Positions 56,804 to 64,000 of a stretch of DNA of 64,000 bases are shown here, in pieces. The translations under genes were made by a program, and so were the position numbers. The first letter of the stretch is position 1. Each line of letters starts with the position of its first letter. This DNA is from Streptoalloteichus tenebrarius (lineage in GTDB: Bacteria > Actinomycetota > Actinomycetes > Mycobacteriales > Pseudonocardiaceae): the NCBI RefSeq assembly GCF_024171885.1, contig NZ_JAMTCP010000023.1, positions 39,410 to 103,409 on the forward strand. The letters are read 5' to 3'. The notes under the pieces are model-generated. The model did not search any database, had not been told where the DNA came from, and worked only from the letters and a program-made list of their open reading frames with translations.

Positions 56804-56954
56804 GGCGGTGAGTATGGTCGTGGTCACACCCGGGCAGCACACCCGAAAGAGTGAGGTCTGGACCACTCGGGGTCGGGTGGGCGCGGACCTCGCGCGGGGC
56901 GGCGACCGGACGCCGTGCGGGGGCCGGATGTCGGAGCCGCCGGCGGCCGTCTCG

Positions 56955-56960
56955 TAGGCT
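56955..56960 (+). promoter_or_regulatory. -10 box of leaderless nadD promoter
   Basis: TAGGCT, 8 bases, ATG 56969. Confidence 0.55.
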
Positions 56961-56968
56961 GACCGGTC

Positions 56969-57598
56969 ATGTCGGAGCCAACGACCGAGCCGGACCGGCC
57001 CTGCGGTCACACACCGCGACGGCTCGGCGTGATGGGTGGCACCTTCGACCCGGTCCACCACGGGCACCTGGTGGCCGCGAGCGAGGTGCAGGCGCGCTTC
57101 CACCTCGACGAGGTCATCTTCGTGCCGACCGGGCAGCCGTGGCAGAAGACGCAGCGCGCGGTGAGCGCGCCCGAGGACCGCTACCTCATGACGGTCGTCG
57201 CGACCGCGTCCAACCCGCGGTTCTCCGTCAGCAGGGTGGACATCGACCGGCAGGGCGCCACCTACACCGTGGACACCCTCACCGACCTGCGTCGCCAGTA
57301 CCCGGACGACGAGCTGTTCTTCATCACCGGCGCGGACGCGCTCGCGCAGATCCTGTCCTGGCACCGCGCCGACGAGCTGTTCGACCTCGCCCACTTCATC
57401 GGCGTCACCCGCCCCGGGTTCGACCTCAACGACCACCACCTGCCCCGGGGCTCGGTGAGCCTGATCGAGGTCCCCGCCATGGCGATCTCCTCCACCGACT
57501 GCCGCGCGCGCGTCGCCGCGGGGCTGCCGGTCTGGTACCTCGTCCCGGACGGGGTGGTGCAGTACATCTCGAAGCGCCGCCTGTACCGGTCGTGCTAA
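56969..57598 (+). CDS. nadD: nicotinate-nucleotide adenylyltransferase
   Basis: 209 residues from ATG 56969. Nucleotidyltransferase fold: [13 protein letters not shown] (T/HxGH motif with catalytic His), [28 protein letters not shown], and [13 protein letters not shown], the ISS/T-x-x-R motif. It adenylates nicotinate mononucleotide for NAD synthesis. It heads the conserved nadD-rsfS-gpgP-octT-degV run. Confidence 0.96.
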   Translation: MSEPTTEPDRPCGHTPRRLGVMGGTFDPVHHGHLVAASEVQARFHLDEVIFVPTGQPWQKTQRAVSAPEDRYLMTVVATASNPRFSVSRVDIDRQGATYTVDTLTDLRRQYPDDELFFITGADALAQILSWHRADELFDLAHFIGVTRPGFDLNDHHLPRGSVSLIEVPAMAISSTDCRARVAAGLPVWYLVPDGVVQYISKRRLYRSC

Positions 57599-57620
57599 CC
57601 GGCCAGCCAGCATGAGCGGG

Positions 57621-57626
57621 TACCCT
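57621..57626 (+). promoter_or_regulatory. candidate -10 box of rsfS promoter
   Basis: TACCCT in the 95-base nadD-rsfS gap, 67 bases before the rsfS start; GGGGAGGAGAG then acts as ribosome site, so this transcript is not leaderless. Confidence 0.45.
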
Positions 57627-57693
57627 GGGTAACTCGTCCGGACCAGTCCCCGCGCGCGGAAACCGCACCGAGGTCCGGACGGGGAGGAGAGAC

Positions 57694-58101
57694 GTGGCAG
57701 CGACCGAGGAGGCACGTCGGCTCGCGCTGGTCGCCGCGCAGGCGGCGGCGGACAAGAAGGCCAGCGACATCGTCGTGCTCGACGTGTCCGACCAGCTCGT
57801 GATCACCGACTGTTTCGTGATCGCCTCGGCGCCCAACGAGCGGCAGGTCCAGGCGATCGTGGACAACGTCGAGGAGAAGATGCGCGGCGCCGGCACCAAG
57901 CCGGTGCGGCGGGAGGGCGCCCAGGAGGGGCGCTGGGTGCTGCTCGACTTCGTCGACGTCGTCGTGCACGTGCAGCACACCGAGGAGCGCACCTTCTACG
58001 GCCTGGAGCGGCTGTGGAAGGACTGCCCGCGCATCGAGTTCGCCGACGCGGCTCTGGCGGGACGGGCGACCGACGAGGCGGACGAGGACACGACGGCGTG
58101 A
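57694..58101 (+). CDS. rsfS: ribosomal silencing factor RsfS
   Basis: 135 residues from GTG 57694. DIVVLDVSDQLVITDCFVIA, QVQAIVDNVEEKM, and WVLLDFVDVVVHVQHTEERT are the family blocks. RsfS binds L14 and blocks subunit joining when nutrients are low. The GTGA overlap couples it to gpgP. Confidence 0.97.
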   Translation: MAATEEARRLALVAAQAAADKKASDIVVLDVSDQLVITDCFVIASAPNERQVQAIVDNVEEKMRGAGTKPVRREGAQEGRWVLLDFVDVVVHVQHTEERTFYGLERLWKDCPRIEFADAALAGRATDEADEDTTA

Positions 58102-58712
58102 CGCTCACGCGGCTGGTGCTCTGGCGGCACGGGGAGACCGACTACAACGCGACCGGGCGACTCCAGGGCCACTTCGACTCGCACCTCACGGACGTCGGCC
58201 GCGCGCAGGCGCGTCGCGCCGTGCCGGTGCTGGTCGGGTTCGCCCCCAGCATCGTGGTGAGCTCCGACCTGGCGCGCGCCGCGGACACCGCCGGCGTGTA
58301 CGCCGAGGAGGCGAGGGTCCGGGTCCGGCTGGACAAGCGCCTGCGGGAGACCCACCTCGGTGAGTGGCAGGGGCTGACCCAGGCCCAGGTCGAGGCCCGG
58401 TGGCCCGGCGCGCTGCGCACGTGGCGCACCGACCCGCGGTGGGCGCCTCCCGGCGGCGAGGCCCGCGTCGAGGTGGCCGCGCGCGGCGCCGAGGTCGTGG
58501 CCGAGCTGGACGCCGAGGTCGACGGCACCGCCCTGCTGTGCGCGCACGGCGGCCTGATCAGCGCGGTGACCGGCCGCCTGCTGGGCCTGCCGTTGGAGAC
58601 GTGGCCGCTGCTGGGCGGCATCACCAACTGTCACTGGACCGTGTTGACCCGTCGCAGTGATGGGGACGGCCAGTGGCGACTCACCGCGTACAACGCGGGG
58701 CTGGGCGGTTGA
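58098..58712 (+). CDS. gpgP: glucosyl-3-phosphoglycerate phosphatase (histidine phosphatase)
   Basis: 204 residues from GTG 58098, overlapping the rsfS stop. RHG motif WRHGETDYN with phospho-acceptor His11, SSDLARAADTA, RLRETHLGEWQGLTQAQVEA with the acid Glu, and AHGGLISAVTG with the second His. Both the sequence and its place between rsfS and octT match M. tuberculosis GpgP (Rv2419c), which removes phosphate from glucosyl-3-phosphoglycerate in methylglucose lipopolysaccharide synthesis. Confidence 0.88.
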   Translation: MTLTRLVLWRHGETDYNATGRLQGHFDSHLTDVGRAQARRAVPVLVGFAPSIVVSSDLARAADTAGVYAEEARVRVRLDKRLRETHLGEWQGLTQAQVEARWPGALRTWRTDPRWAPPGGEARVEVAARGAEVVAELDAEVDGTALLCAHGGLISAVTGRLLGLPLETWPLLGGITNCHWTVLTRRSDGDGQWRLTAYNAGLGG

Positions 58713-59452
58713 CCGGAGCGGGGCGGCCGGCCGGCGGCCCTCGCCTGTTGGTCCTGGGCGACTCGCTGGCCTTCCACGGCCCCGCCGGTCCGCTGCCCGC
58801 CGACGACGCCCGACTGTGGCCGAACGTCGCGGCCGCGGCGCTGGGCGGGGTCGCCGACCTGGTGGCGGGCATCGGCTGGACCGCGCGGGACGTCTGGTGG
58901 GCGCTCACCAGGGACCCCAGGGTCTGGGCGCTCCTCCCGGCCGTCGACGTGCTCGTCCTGGCCGTGGGCAGCATGGACACGCTGCCCTCGCCGTTGCCCA
59001 CGGCGCTGCGCGAGGGCATCCGCTACCTGCGGCCGGACCCCTTGCGACGGTGGGCGCGGCGAGGATATGTCGCCGCGCAACCACATCTGGCCCGCCTGCT
59101 GCGGGGTCGGCCGGTCGCGTTGCCACCCGCGCTGACCGTGCGCTACCTCGACCGTTGCTGGCGGGCCGTGCGGGCCCTGCGTCCTGACCTGCCCGTCGTC
59201 GGCGTCGTGCCCTCGGTGCACCGCTCCGCCGCCTACGCCTACGTCCACACCGGCCACGCGCCGGCCGTCGCGGCGGTCCGCGCCTGGTCACACCGACGGG
59301 ACGTTCCCCTGCTCGACCTGCCCACGCTGGTCCGTCCCCACCTCGCCGGGGCGGACGCCAACCCGGACGGAATGCACTGGGGATGGGCCGCGCACCGCCG
59401 CGTCGGGGACGCGCTGGCGGAGACGATCACCCACCTGCCGCCGCGCCGTTAG
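58709..59452 (+). CDS. octT: diglucosylglycerate octanoyltransferase OctT
   Basis: About 247 residues. TTG 58709 is preferred because it overlaps the gpgP stop (TTGA); a GTG at 58673 in frame would overlap gpgP by 40 bases. SGNH-type enzyme: nucleophile Ser in LLVLGDSLAFHGPAG, IGWTARDVWWALTRDPRVWA, PTALREGIRYLRP, and C-terminal Asp/His in NPDGMHWGWAAH. The whole plan matches M. tuberculosis Rv2418c, which adds octanoate to diglucosylglycerate, an early step in methylglucose lipopolysaccharide assembly. Confidence 0.88.
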   Translation: MTGAGRPAGGPRLLVLGDSLAFHGPAGPLPADDARLWPNVAAAALGGVADLVAGIGWTARDVWWALTRDPRVWALLPAVDVLVLAVGSMDTLPSPLPTALREGIRYLRPDPLRRWARRGYVAAQPHLARLLRGRPVALPPALTVRYLDRCWRAVRALRPDLPVVGVVPSVHRSAAYAYVHTGHAPAVAAVRAWSHRRDVPLLDLPTLVRPHLAGADANPDGMHWGWAAHRRVGDALAETITHLPPRR

Positions 59453-59475
59453 CCCGGAGGGTGGCTACCCGGTCG

Positions 59476-59481
59476 TAGGCT
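59476..59481 (+). promoter_or_regulatory. -10 box of leaderless degV promoter
   Basis: TAGGCT, 8 bases, ATG 59490. This argues against the in-frame GTG at 59484 as the start. Confidence 0.55.
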
Positions 59482-59489
59482 CGGTGACC

Positions 59490-60338
59490 ATGCCGGTAGC
59501 CGTCGTCACCGACTCGACCGCGTACCTCCCCGAGGGCCTGACTGAGCGCTACCACGTTCGGGTGGTACCCCTGCACGTGACCGTGGCCGACCAGGCACGC
59601 CTGGAGGGGGTGGACCTGGGGCCCGCGGAGCTGGCCGAGGCGCTGGGCCGCCGCCGGCCCGTGCGCACCTCGATGGCCACCCCGGCCGAGCTGGCCGCCA
59701 CCTACCGCCACGCGCTGGACTCCGGCGCGGACGGCGTGGTCTCCGTCCACCTGTCCGGGGCGCTGTCGGGCACGTTCGAATCCGCCAGGGCCGCCGCCGA
59801 CCAGGTGGCCCCCGACCGGGTGCGGGTGGTCGACTCCCGGTCGACCGCCATGGGCCTCGGGTTCGCCGTGCTGGCGGCCGCCATCGCCGCCGGCGCGGGA
59901 GCCGACGTCCGGCGCGCGGCGCGGGTGGCCACCGAGGTCGCGGCGCGCACACGGACGCTGTTCTGCCTGGAGACGCTGGAGTGGCTGCGTCGGGGCGGCC
60001 GGATCGGGGCGGCCCAGGCGTTGCTGGGCACCGCGTTGTCGATCAAGCCTCTGCTGCATGTCGAGGACGGCCGCATCGTGCCCCTGGAGAAGGTGCGCAC
60101 GTCCAGCCGGGCGGAGGCAAGGCTGCTCGACCGGGCCGTCGAGGCGGCAGGGGACGGCCCGGTCGCGGTCGCGGTGCACCACCTCGGCACGCCCGAGCGG
60201 GCCGAACGCGTCGCCGGTCAGATGCGGGAGCGACTGCCCCGGCTGCGGGACTGCTTCGTCTCGGAGGTGGGCGCCGTGGTCGGCGCGCACACCGGCCCTG
60301 GCGCGCTGGGCATCGTCGTGCTCCCAGGCGGGCTGTGA
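59490..60338 (+). CDS. DegV-family fatty-acid-binding protein
   Basis: 282 residues from ATG 59490. VAVVTDSTAYLPEG opens the first EDD domain; RTSMATPAELAATY and SVHLSGALSGTFESA hold the Thr/Ser residues that bind the fatty-acid carboxylate; LFCLETLEWLRRGGRIGAA and LLGTALSIKPLLHVEDGRI are typical. Family members (FakB-like) present fatty acids to a kinase in Firmicutes; the actinobacterial role is unproven. It follows octT as in M. tuberculosis Rv2417c. Confidence 0.94.
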   Translation: MPVAVVTDSTAYLPEGLTERYHVRVVPLHVTVADQARLEGVDLGPAELAEALGRRRPVRTSMATPAELAATYRHALDSGADGVVSVHLSGALSGTFESARAAADQVAPDRVRVVDSRSTAMGLGFAVLAAAIAAGAGADVRRAARVATEVAARTRTLFCLETLEWLRRGGRIGAAQALLGTALSIKPLLHVEDGRIVPLEKVRTSSRAEARLLDRAVEAAGDGPVAVAVHHLGTPERAERVAGQMRERLPRLRDCFVSEVGAVVGAHTGPGALGIVVLPGGL

Positions 60339-60447
60339 TCAGAACTTGGGACGACTAGGGCCCTCATCGACCACGCCTCGCGTGGCCGAACCCACCATGC
60401 TCCCACCCACCACCGACACTTCCCCCAGCCATCACCCGTAAGAGAAG

Positions 60448-60484
60448 CCAGTTATCCACAGGCTTCGCAGCCATCCACAACTGG
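60448..60484. promoter_or_regulatory. DnaA-box-like inverted repeat before comEA
   Basis: CCAGTT and AACTGG frame two ATCCACA direct repeats. TTATCCACA at 60452-60460 is a perfect E. coli-type DnaA box; the second, CATCCACAA at 60472-60480, is degenerate. The rest of the 60339-60531 gap is otherwise empty apart from the comEA promoter. Confidence 0.5.
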
Positions 60485-60518
60485 ATCACTGCCAGGTGCC
60501 CCGACCGCCGGCCTTCCC

Positions 60519-60524
60519 TACCGT
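60519..60524 (+). promoter_or_regulatory. -10 box of leaderless comEA promoter
   Basis: TACCGT, 7 bases, ATG 60532. Confidence 0.55.
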
Positions 60525-60531
60525 CGGCGTC

Positions 60532-61410
60532 ATGTTGGACACGCTCCGATCCCGCGACGACACCGACACCACCCGGGCCCGGCTGGCCGCCCTGGCGGCG
60601 CGCACGAGTGCCCACTCGCGGCCGTCCTCGTTGATGAACGAGGAACCCGGCCGCGGACCCGACCCGCCGCCCGACATGGCCGCCCGTCCCGAACACGGGG
60701 TGGTGCGACGCGACCGCGTGGGCCGATGGCTCGAACGCTGGGTTCCGGTAGGTCTGCGCACTGCTCGATGGACGCCGGGCCGACGTTCCGCGGTGGCGCT
60801 GTGCTCCGCCGTGGGCGTGGTCGCGGTCCTGATCGGCGTGGCGCTGTGGGTCCGACGCCCGGTCGTGGAAGCGGCCCCCGCGCTGCCGCCAGTCCCGAGC
60901 ACGGCCGCGCGGCTGCCGTCGTCTCCGCCGTCAGCGCCATCCCCACTGTCCACTTCGGACCACTCCATCGTCGTGAGCGTGGTGGGGCGGGTCCACCAGC
61001 CGGGGCTGCTCACGCTGCGGGAGGGCGCGCGGGTGGCCGACGCCGTGACGGCGGCGGGCGGGGTCCTCCCGGAGACGGACACCAGCGGCCTGAACCTCGC
61101 CCGACGCCTCGCCGACGGCGAACAGGTCCACGTGGGCGTCATCCCGCACCCCGAGGCGCTGGCGGACGGCGGTGTCGTCGGCCCCGGCTCGGGAGCCGGA
61201 GGAGCCGGCGGCCCCCGGGGCAAGGTCAACATCAACACCGCGGGAGCCCAGCAACTCGACACGTTGCCGGGGGTCGGCCTCGTGACGGCCCAACGGATCG
61301 TGGACTGGCGGACGAAACACGGTCCATTTCGGACAGTCGAGCAGTTGCGGCAGATCGACGGGATCGGCGAGGCCCGGTTCCAACGGCTGAGGGAACTGGT
61401 GACGCTGTGA
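60532..61410 (+). CDS. comEA: ComEA-type DNA-binding protein
   Basis: 292 residues from ATG 60532 by the leaderless rule; an upstream ATG at 60496 is in frame. The order is cytoplasmic basic N-terminus, one membrane segment (VALCSAVGVVAVLIGVALWV, about 86-105), Ser/Pro spacer, SLBB domain (VVGRVHQPGLLTLREGARV), Gly-rich linker, and twin helix-hairpin-helix region (VNINTAGAQQLDTLPGVGLV, IDGIGEARF). It binds incoming DNA outside the membrane and hands it to ComEC. Coupled to comEC by a GTGA overlap. Confidence 0.94.
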   Translation: MLDTLRSRDDTDTTRARLAALAARTSAHSRPSSLMNEEPGRGPDPPPDMAARPEHGVVRRDRVGRWLERWVPVGLRTARWTPGRRSAVALCSAVGVVAVLIGVALWVRRPVVEAAPALPPVPSTAARLPSSPPSAPSPLSTSDHSIVVSVVGRVHQPGLLTLREGARVADAVTAAGGVLPETDTSGLNLARRLADGEQVHVGVIPHPEALADGGVVGPGSGAGGAGGPRGKVNINTAGAQQLDTLPGVGLVTAQRIVDWRTKHGPFRTVEQLRQIDGIGEARFQRLRELVTL

Positions 61411-63854
61411 ACGGCGGGCCGGTCTCCCGCGAACCCGCCCGGATCGGGCCGATCCTGTTCTCCTCCACGGAAGACGACATGACCACGGCCCTCGACCTCC
61501 GCCTGGTTCCCGCCGCGGCGGCCGCGTGGGCGGTGTCCCTCCTGGGATTGCGAGCCGGCTGGACCGCCTCGGCATGGTGCGGCGTGGTGGCGCTCGCCGT
61601 CGGGGCGCTGGCGTTGCTGAGAAAACGACGAACCCGAGCAGTGAGAGGGGTGTTGGTGGTGTGTGGGGTGACGGCCGCCATGGCGGCGGTGGTGACGGTT
61701 CGGGTCAGGCACGTGGCCGAACACCCGGTGCGCTCGGCGGCCGAACAGGGCCTGCCCGCCCTGCTCCGGGTCGAGATCGACGACGATCCCACGCCGCTGC
61801 GCTCACCCGGGTACGGCGAGCGGCCAGCGGGGAGCGATCGGGTGTCGGTGCTGGTCGGGTTACGTCAGGTCGAGATCACCGATCGGACCGGGCGCACCAC
61901 GGACCTCGGCGGTCAGGGGGAGCGGGTTCTCCTTCTTGCTCCCAGCGACTGGGGCGGCCTGCTCCCGGGGCAGGAGGCGACAGCGCGCGGTGAGCTGGCG
62001 CCGGCCACGCGCGGCGACCTGGTCGTCGCCGTGCTGAGGGTGCGGGGACCGCCGAACGAGGTCACCGCAGCGCCCTGGTGGCAGACCTCGGCCGGCGCCC
62101 TGCGCGAGGGCCTGCGGAACGCCTCCCGAACACTCGACCCGGAACCCGCGGGGCTGGTGCCGGCGCTCGTCGTCGGAGACACCACGGCCCTGCCGGAACG
62201 GGTGGTCGGCGAGTTCCGCGCCGCGGGCCTCACCCACCTGTTGGCGGTCAGCGGGGCCAACCTCGCGATCGTCTGCGGGGCCGTGCTCCTGGTGTGTCGG
62301 CTGCTCCGGCTGGGCCCCCGCACCTGTGGCGTGCTGGCGGGACTGGCGGTCACCGGGTTCGTCGTACTGGCCCGCCCGGAGCCGAGTGTGCTCCGCGCGG
62401 CGGTGATGGCGGGAGTCGCGCTGTTGGCCCTCGCGGTCGGACGACCACGCTCGGCCCTCCCGGCCCTGGCCGGATCGGTCCTGGTCCTGCTCCTGGTCGA
62501 CACCGGCCTCGCTGCCGCGCCGGGGTTCGCCCTGTCGGTGCTCGCGACGGCGGCGCTCGTCGTGATCGCACCGTGGTGGGCGGACGCCCTCAGCCGACGC
62601 GGCGTGCCGTCGGGATTCGCCGAGGCGCTGGCGGTCCCCGCGGCGGCGCACCTGGTCACCGCTCCGCTGGTGGTCGCGTTGTCCGGCAAGGTCAGCCTGG
62701 TCGCCGTGGTGGCCAACCTGCTCGCGGCTCCGGCGGTGCCACCGGTGACGATCCTCGGGGTGCTGGCGGCGGTGGTGGCGCCGGCGCACCTGGCTGCCGC
62801 CGAGGTGCTGTTGTCGGTCGCGGGTCCACCCGCCACCTGGCTGGTCCAGGTCGGACGGTGGGCGGCGGCGGTGCCGGGCGCGGAGTTCGCGTGGCCGTCC
62901 GGCGTGTTCGGCGGCCTCGCCCTGGCGGTGGTGGCCCTCGCGGTGTTGGTGGCGCTGCGGTTCCCGCGCGCTCGGGTGCTGTTGGCGGTGGTGCTGGTCG
63001 GTGTCGTGCTCGCCGTGGTGCCGACGAGCGTGTTGCGTCCTGGTTGGCCGGTGTCGGGGTGGGTGGTGGTGGCGTGCGATGTGGGACAGGGAGACGCGGT
63101 CGTGGTGGCGACGGCCGAGCCGGGCCGGGCGGTGGTCGTGGACACCGGGCCGGAGCCCGGGGCGGTCGACGGGTGCCTGCGCCGGCTGGGCGTGCGGCGC
63201 ATTCCCCTCGTCGTGCTCTCCCATCTCCACGCGGACCACGTCGGCGGCCTGTCCTCGGTGCTCGACGGCCGCGAGGTGGGGGCGGTCGCGCTCGGTCCGC
63301 TCCACCACCCCGAGTGGGCCGCGCGGGAGGTCCGGCAGACCGCCGCCCGGGCTCAGGTTCCCCTGGTGGGGCTCGGCATGGGCGACCACCTGGAGTGGCC
63401 GGGGCTTCGGCTGGAGGTGCTCGGCCCCAGGGACGCTCCCGTCGGCCCCCCGCCGAACGCGGACGCCGGAACCCCGGTCAACGACGCGTCGCTCGTCCTC
63501 CGGGCCACCACGCCCGCCGGACGGGTCCTGCTCACCGGAGACGTCGAACTGGCTGGCCAGAGCGCGCTGCTCACGGCCGGAACCGATCTGACAGCGGAGG
63601 TGCTCAAGGTCCCCCACCACGGATCGCGGTCCACCCTGCCGGCGTTCCTGGCCGCCGTGCGCCCCCACGTCGCGCTGATCAGCGTGGGGGCCGGAAACCG
63701 GTACGGCCACCCCAGTCGCCTGGTCGTTGACGCGCTCACCGACGCCGGCGCCCGTGTCCTCCGCACCGACCACGACGGTGACATCGCGGTGCTGTCCGCC
63801 GAGCAGGGAACAGCGACAGCCCGACGCGGCGACCCACGCGCTCCGCCGCGCTGA
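61407..63854 (+). CDS. comEC: ComEC/Rec2 DNA-uptake channel
   Basis: 815 residues from GTG 61407; ATG 61479 is a possible internal start. An N-terminal OB-like soluble domain lies between membrane segments 2 and 3. The competence domain has LLAVSGANLAIVCGAVLLVC and many membrane segments (about residues 265-540). The C-terminal metallo-beta-lactamase domain shows DVGQGDAVVV, LSHLHADHVGG, LTGDVELAGQ and LKVPHHGSRS, so the nuclease metal site appears intact. It carries single-stranded DNA across the membrane. Natural competence is rarely shown in this group, so the use in vivo is open. Confidence 0.95.
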   Translation: MNGGPVSREPARIGPILFSSTEDDMTTALDLRLVPAAAAAWAVSLLGLRAGWTASAWCGVVALAVGALALLRKRRTRAVRGVLVVCGVTAAMAAVVTVRVRHVAEHPVRSAAEQGLPALLRVEIDDDPTPLRSPGYGERPAGSDRVSVLVGLRQVEITDRTGRTTDLGGQGERVLLLAPSDWGGLLPGQEATARGELAPATRGDLVVAVLRVRGPPNEVTAAPWWQTSAGALREGLRNASRTLDPEPAGLVPALVVGDTTALPERVVGEFRAAGLTHLLAVSGANLAIVCGAVLLVCRLLRLGPRTCGVLAGLAVTGFVVLARPEPSVLRAAVMAGVALLALAVGRPRSALPALAGSVLVLLLVDTGLAAAPGFALSVLATAALVVIAPWWADALSRRGVPSGFAEALAVPAAAHLVTAPLVVALSGKVSLVAVVANLLAAPAVPPVTILGVLAAVVAPAHLAAAEVLLSVAGPPATWLVQVGRWAAAVPGAEFAWPSGVFGGLALAVVALAVLVALRFPRARVLLAVVLVGVVLAVVPTSVLRPGWPVSGWVVVACDVGQGDAVVVATAEPGRAVVVDTGPEPGAVDGCLRRLGVRRIPLVVLSHLHADHVGGLSSVLDGREVGAVALGPLHHPEWAAREVRQTAARAQVPLVGLGMGDHLEWPGLRLEVLGPRDAPVGPPPNADAGTPVNDASLVLRATTPAGRVLLTGDVELAGQSALLTAGTDLTAEVLKVPHHGSRSTLPAFLAAVRPHVALISVGAGNRYGHPSRLVVDALTDAGARVLRTDHDGDIAVLSAEQGTATARRGDPRAPPR

Positions 63855-63864
63855 GCGACCTCAC

Positions 63865-63901
63865 GGCGCGTGGCCGCCCCGCGCAGCGGCGGCCACGCGC
63901 C
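63865..63901 (+). terminator. hairpin terminator after comEC
   Basis: Perfect 14-bp stem GGCGCGTGGCCGCC with a 9-base loop, 10 bases after the stop. Confidence 0.8.
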
Positions 63902-63918
63902 CCAAAACCAACACTCAC

Positions 63919-63970
63919 GGGGGATCGGGGGAGGGGAGGGGGCGGGGGGGGGGGGGGCCCGGGGGGGGGT
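63919..63970. other. G-run tract at right edge
   Basis: Guanine runs separated by short interruptions, including one run of about 15 G and, after CCC, another of about 9. Such a sequence could form quadruplex DNA, but it is also what a degraded read end looks like. The last 30 bases hold no feature. Confidence 0.6.
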
Positions 63971-64000
63971 TGTCGCTCGGAGGGGTGGTTGACGGGGAGG

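Overview
The window reads as chromosome from a very GC-rich actinobacterium, most likely of the order Pseudonocardiales (Saccharothrix/Actinosynnema/Lentzea-like). The reasons are strong third-position G/C, frequent GTG starts, TANNNT -10 boxes placed directly in front of start codons, two ClpP genes in tandem, a c-di-AMP riboswitch before an NlpC/P60 gene, and a gene order that follows the Mycobacterium tuberculosis stretch around Rv2465c-Rv2414c. The genus is inference. No rRNA, CRISPR array, transposase or integrase was seen.

Backbone. From left to right the conserved core is: NlpC/P60 hydrolase, membrane-anchored metallopeptidase-like protein, pimB (1.3-5.0 kb); rpiB, a small membrane protein, Nei glycosylase (5.5-7.2 kb); tRNA-Gly and tRNA-Pro, tig, clpP1, clpP2, clpX (10.8-15.8 kb); valS, folC, DUF4233 (27.1-31.6 kb); ndk (34.6 kb); a radical-SAM/DUF2344 pair and RNase E/G (37.8-46.0 kb); rplU, rpmA, obgE, proB (46.7-50.0 kb); proA (52.6 kb); nadD, rsfS, gpgP, octT, degV, comEA, comEC (57.0-63.9 kb). 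These serve cell-wall turnover, protein quality control, translation, folate and proline synthesis, NAD synthesis, methylglucose lipopolysaccharide maturation and DNA uptake.

Accessory blocks sit between core operons. (a) 7.4-10.5 kb: an Asp/Gly-tailed membrane protein, an Eis-like acetyltransferase whose stop codon lies inside a 16-bp tandem repeat, and an alpha/beta hydrolase. (b) 16.1-27.0 kb: an emfourin-like secreted protein, an exported esterase, a CoA-transferase/fdhD/fdhF molybdoenzyme cluster, a polymorphic-toxin C-terminal region with an overlapping candidate immunity gene, a secreted ALF/AbfB/LGFP repeat protein, and a frameshifted membrane protein. (c) 31.6-34.3 kb: a membrane protein and a PhoD-type phosphatase. 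(d) 35.1-37.8 kb: a three-gene ABC exporter. (e) 39.8-41.9 kb: an AT-rich stretch and a subtilisin lying between two genes that are normally neighbours. (f) 50.4-52.5 kb: RecQ with a C-terminal phosphoribosyltransferase-like domain. (g) 53.9-56.8 kb: TetR, cytochrome P450, ferredoxin and nitroreductase, with a perfect palindrome in front of the P450 gene.

Regulation and non-coding structure. About ten genes show a -10 box six to eight bases before the start codon, consistent with leaderless mRNAs; this revised several starts (the 2476 gene, pimB, the 35136 ATPase, degV, comEA). Many operons end in long perfect GC hairpins without a U-tract. Three copies of a dispersed repeat, each carrying the actinobacterial DnaA-box sequence, lie in gene-free gaps at 0.15, 5.3 and 50.1 kb. 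All functions are assigned by reading motifs; no database search was run.
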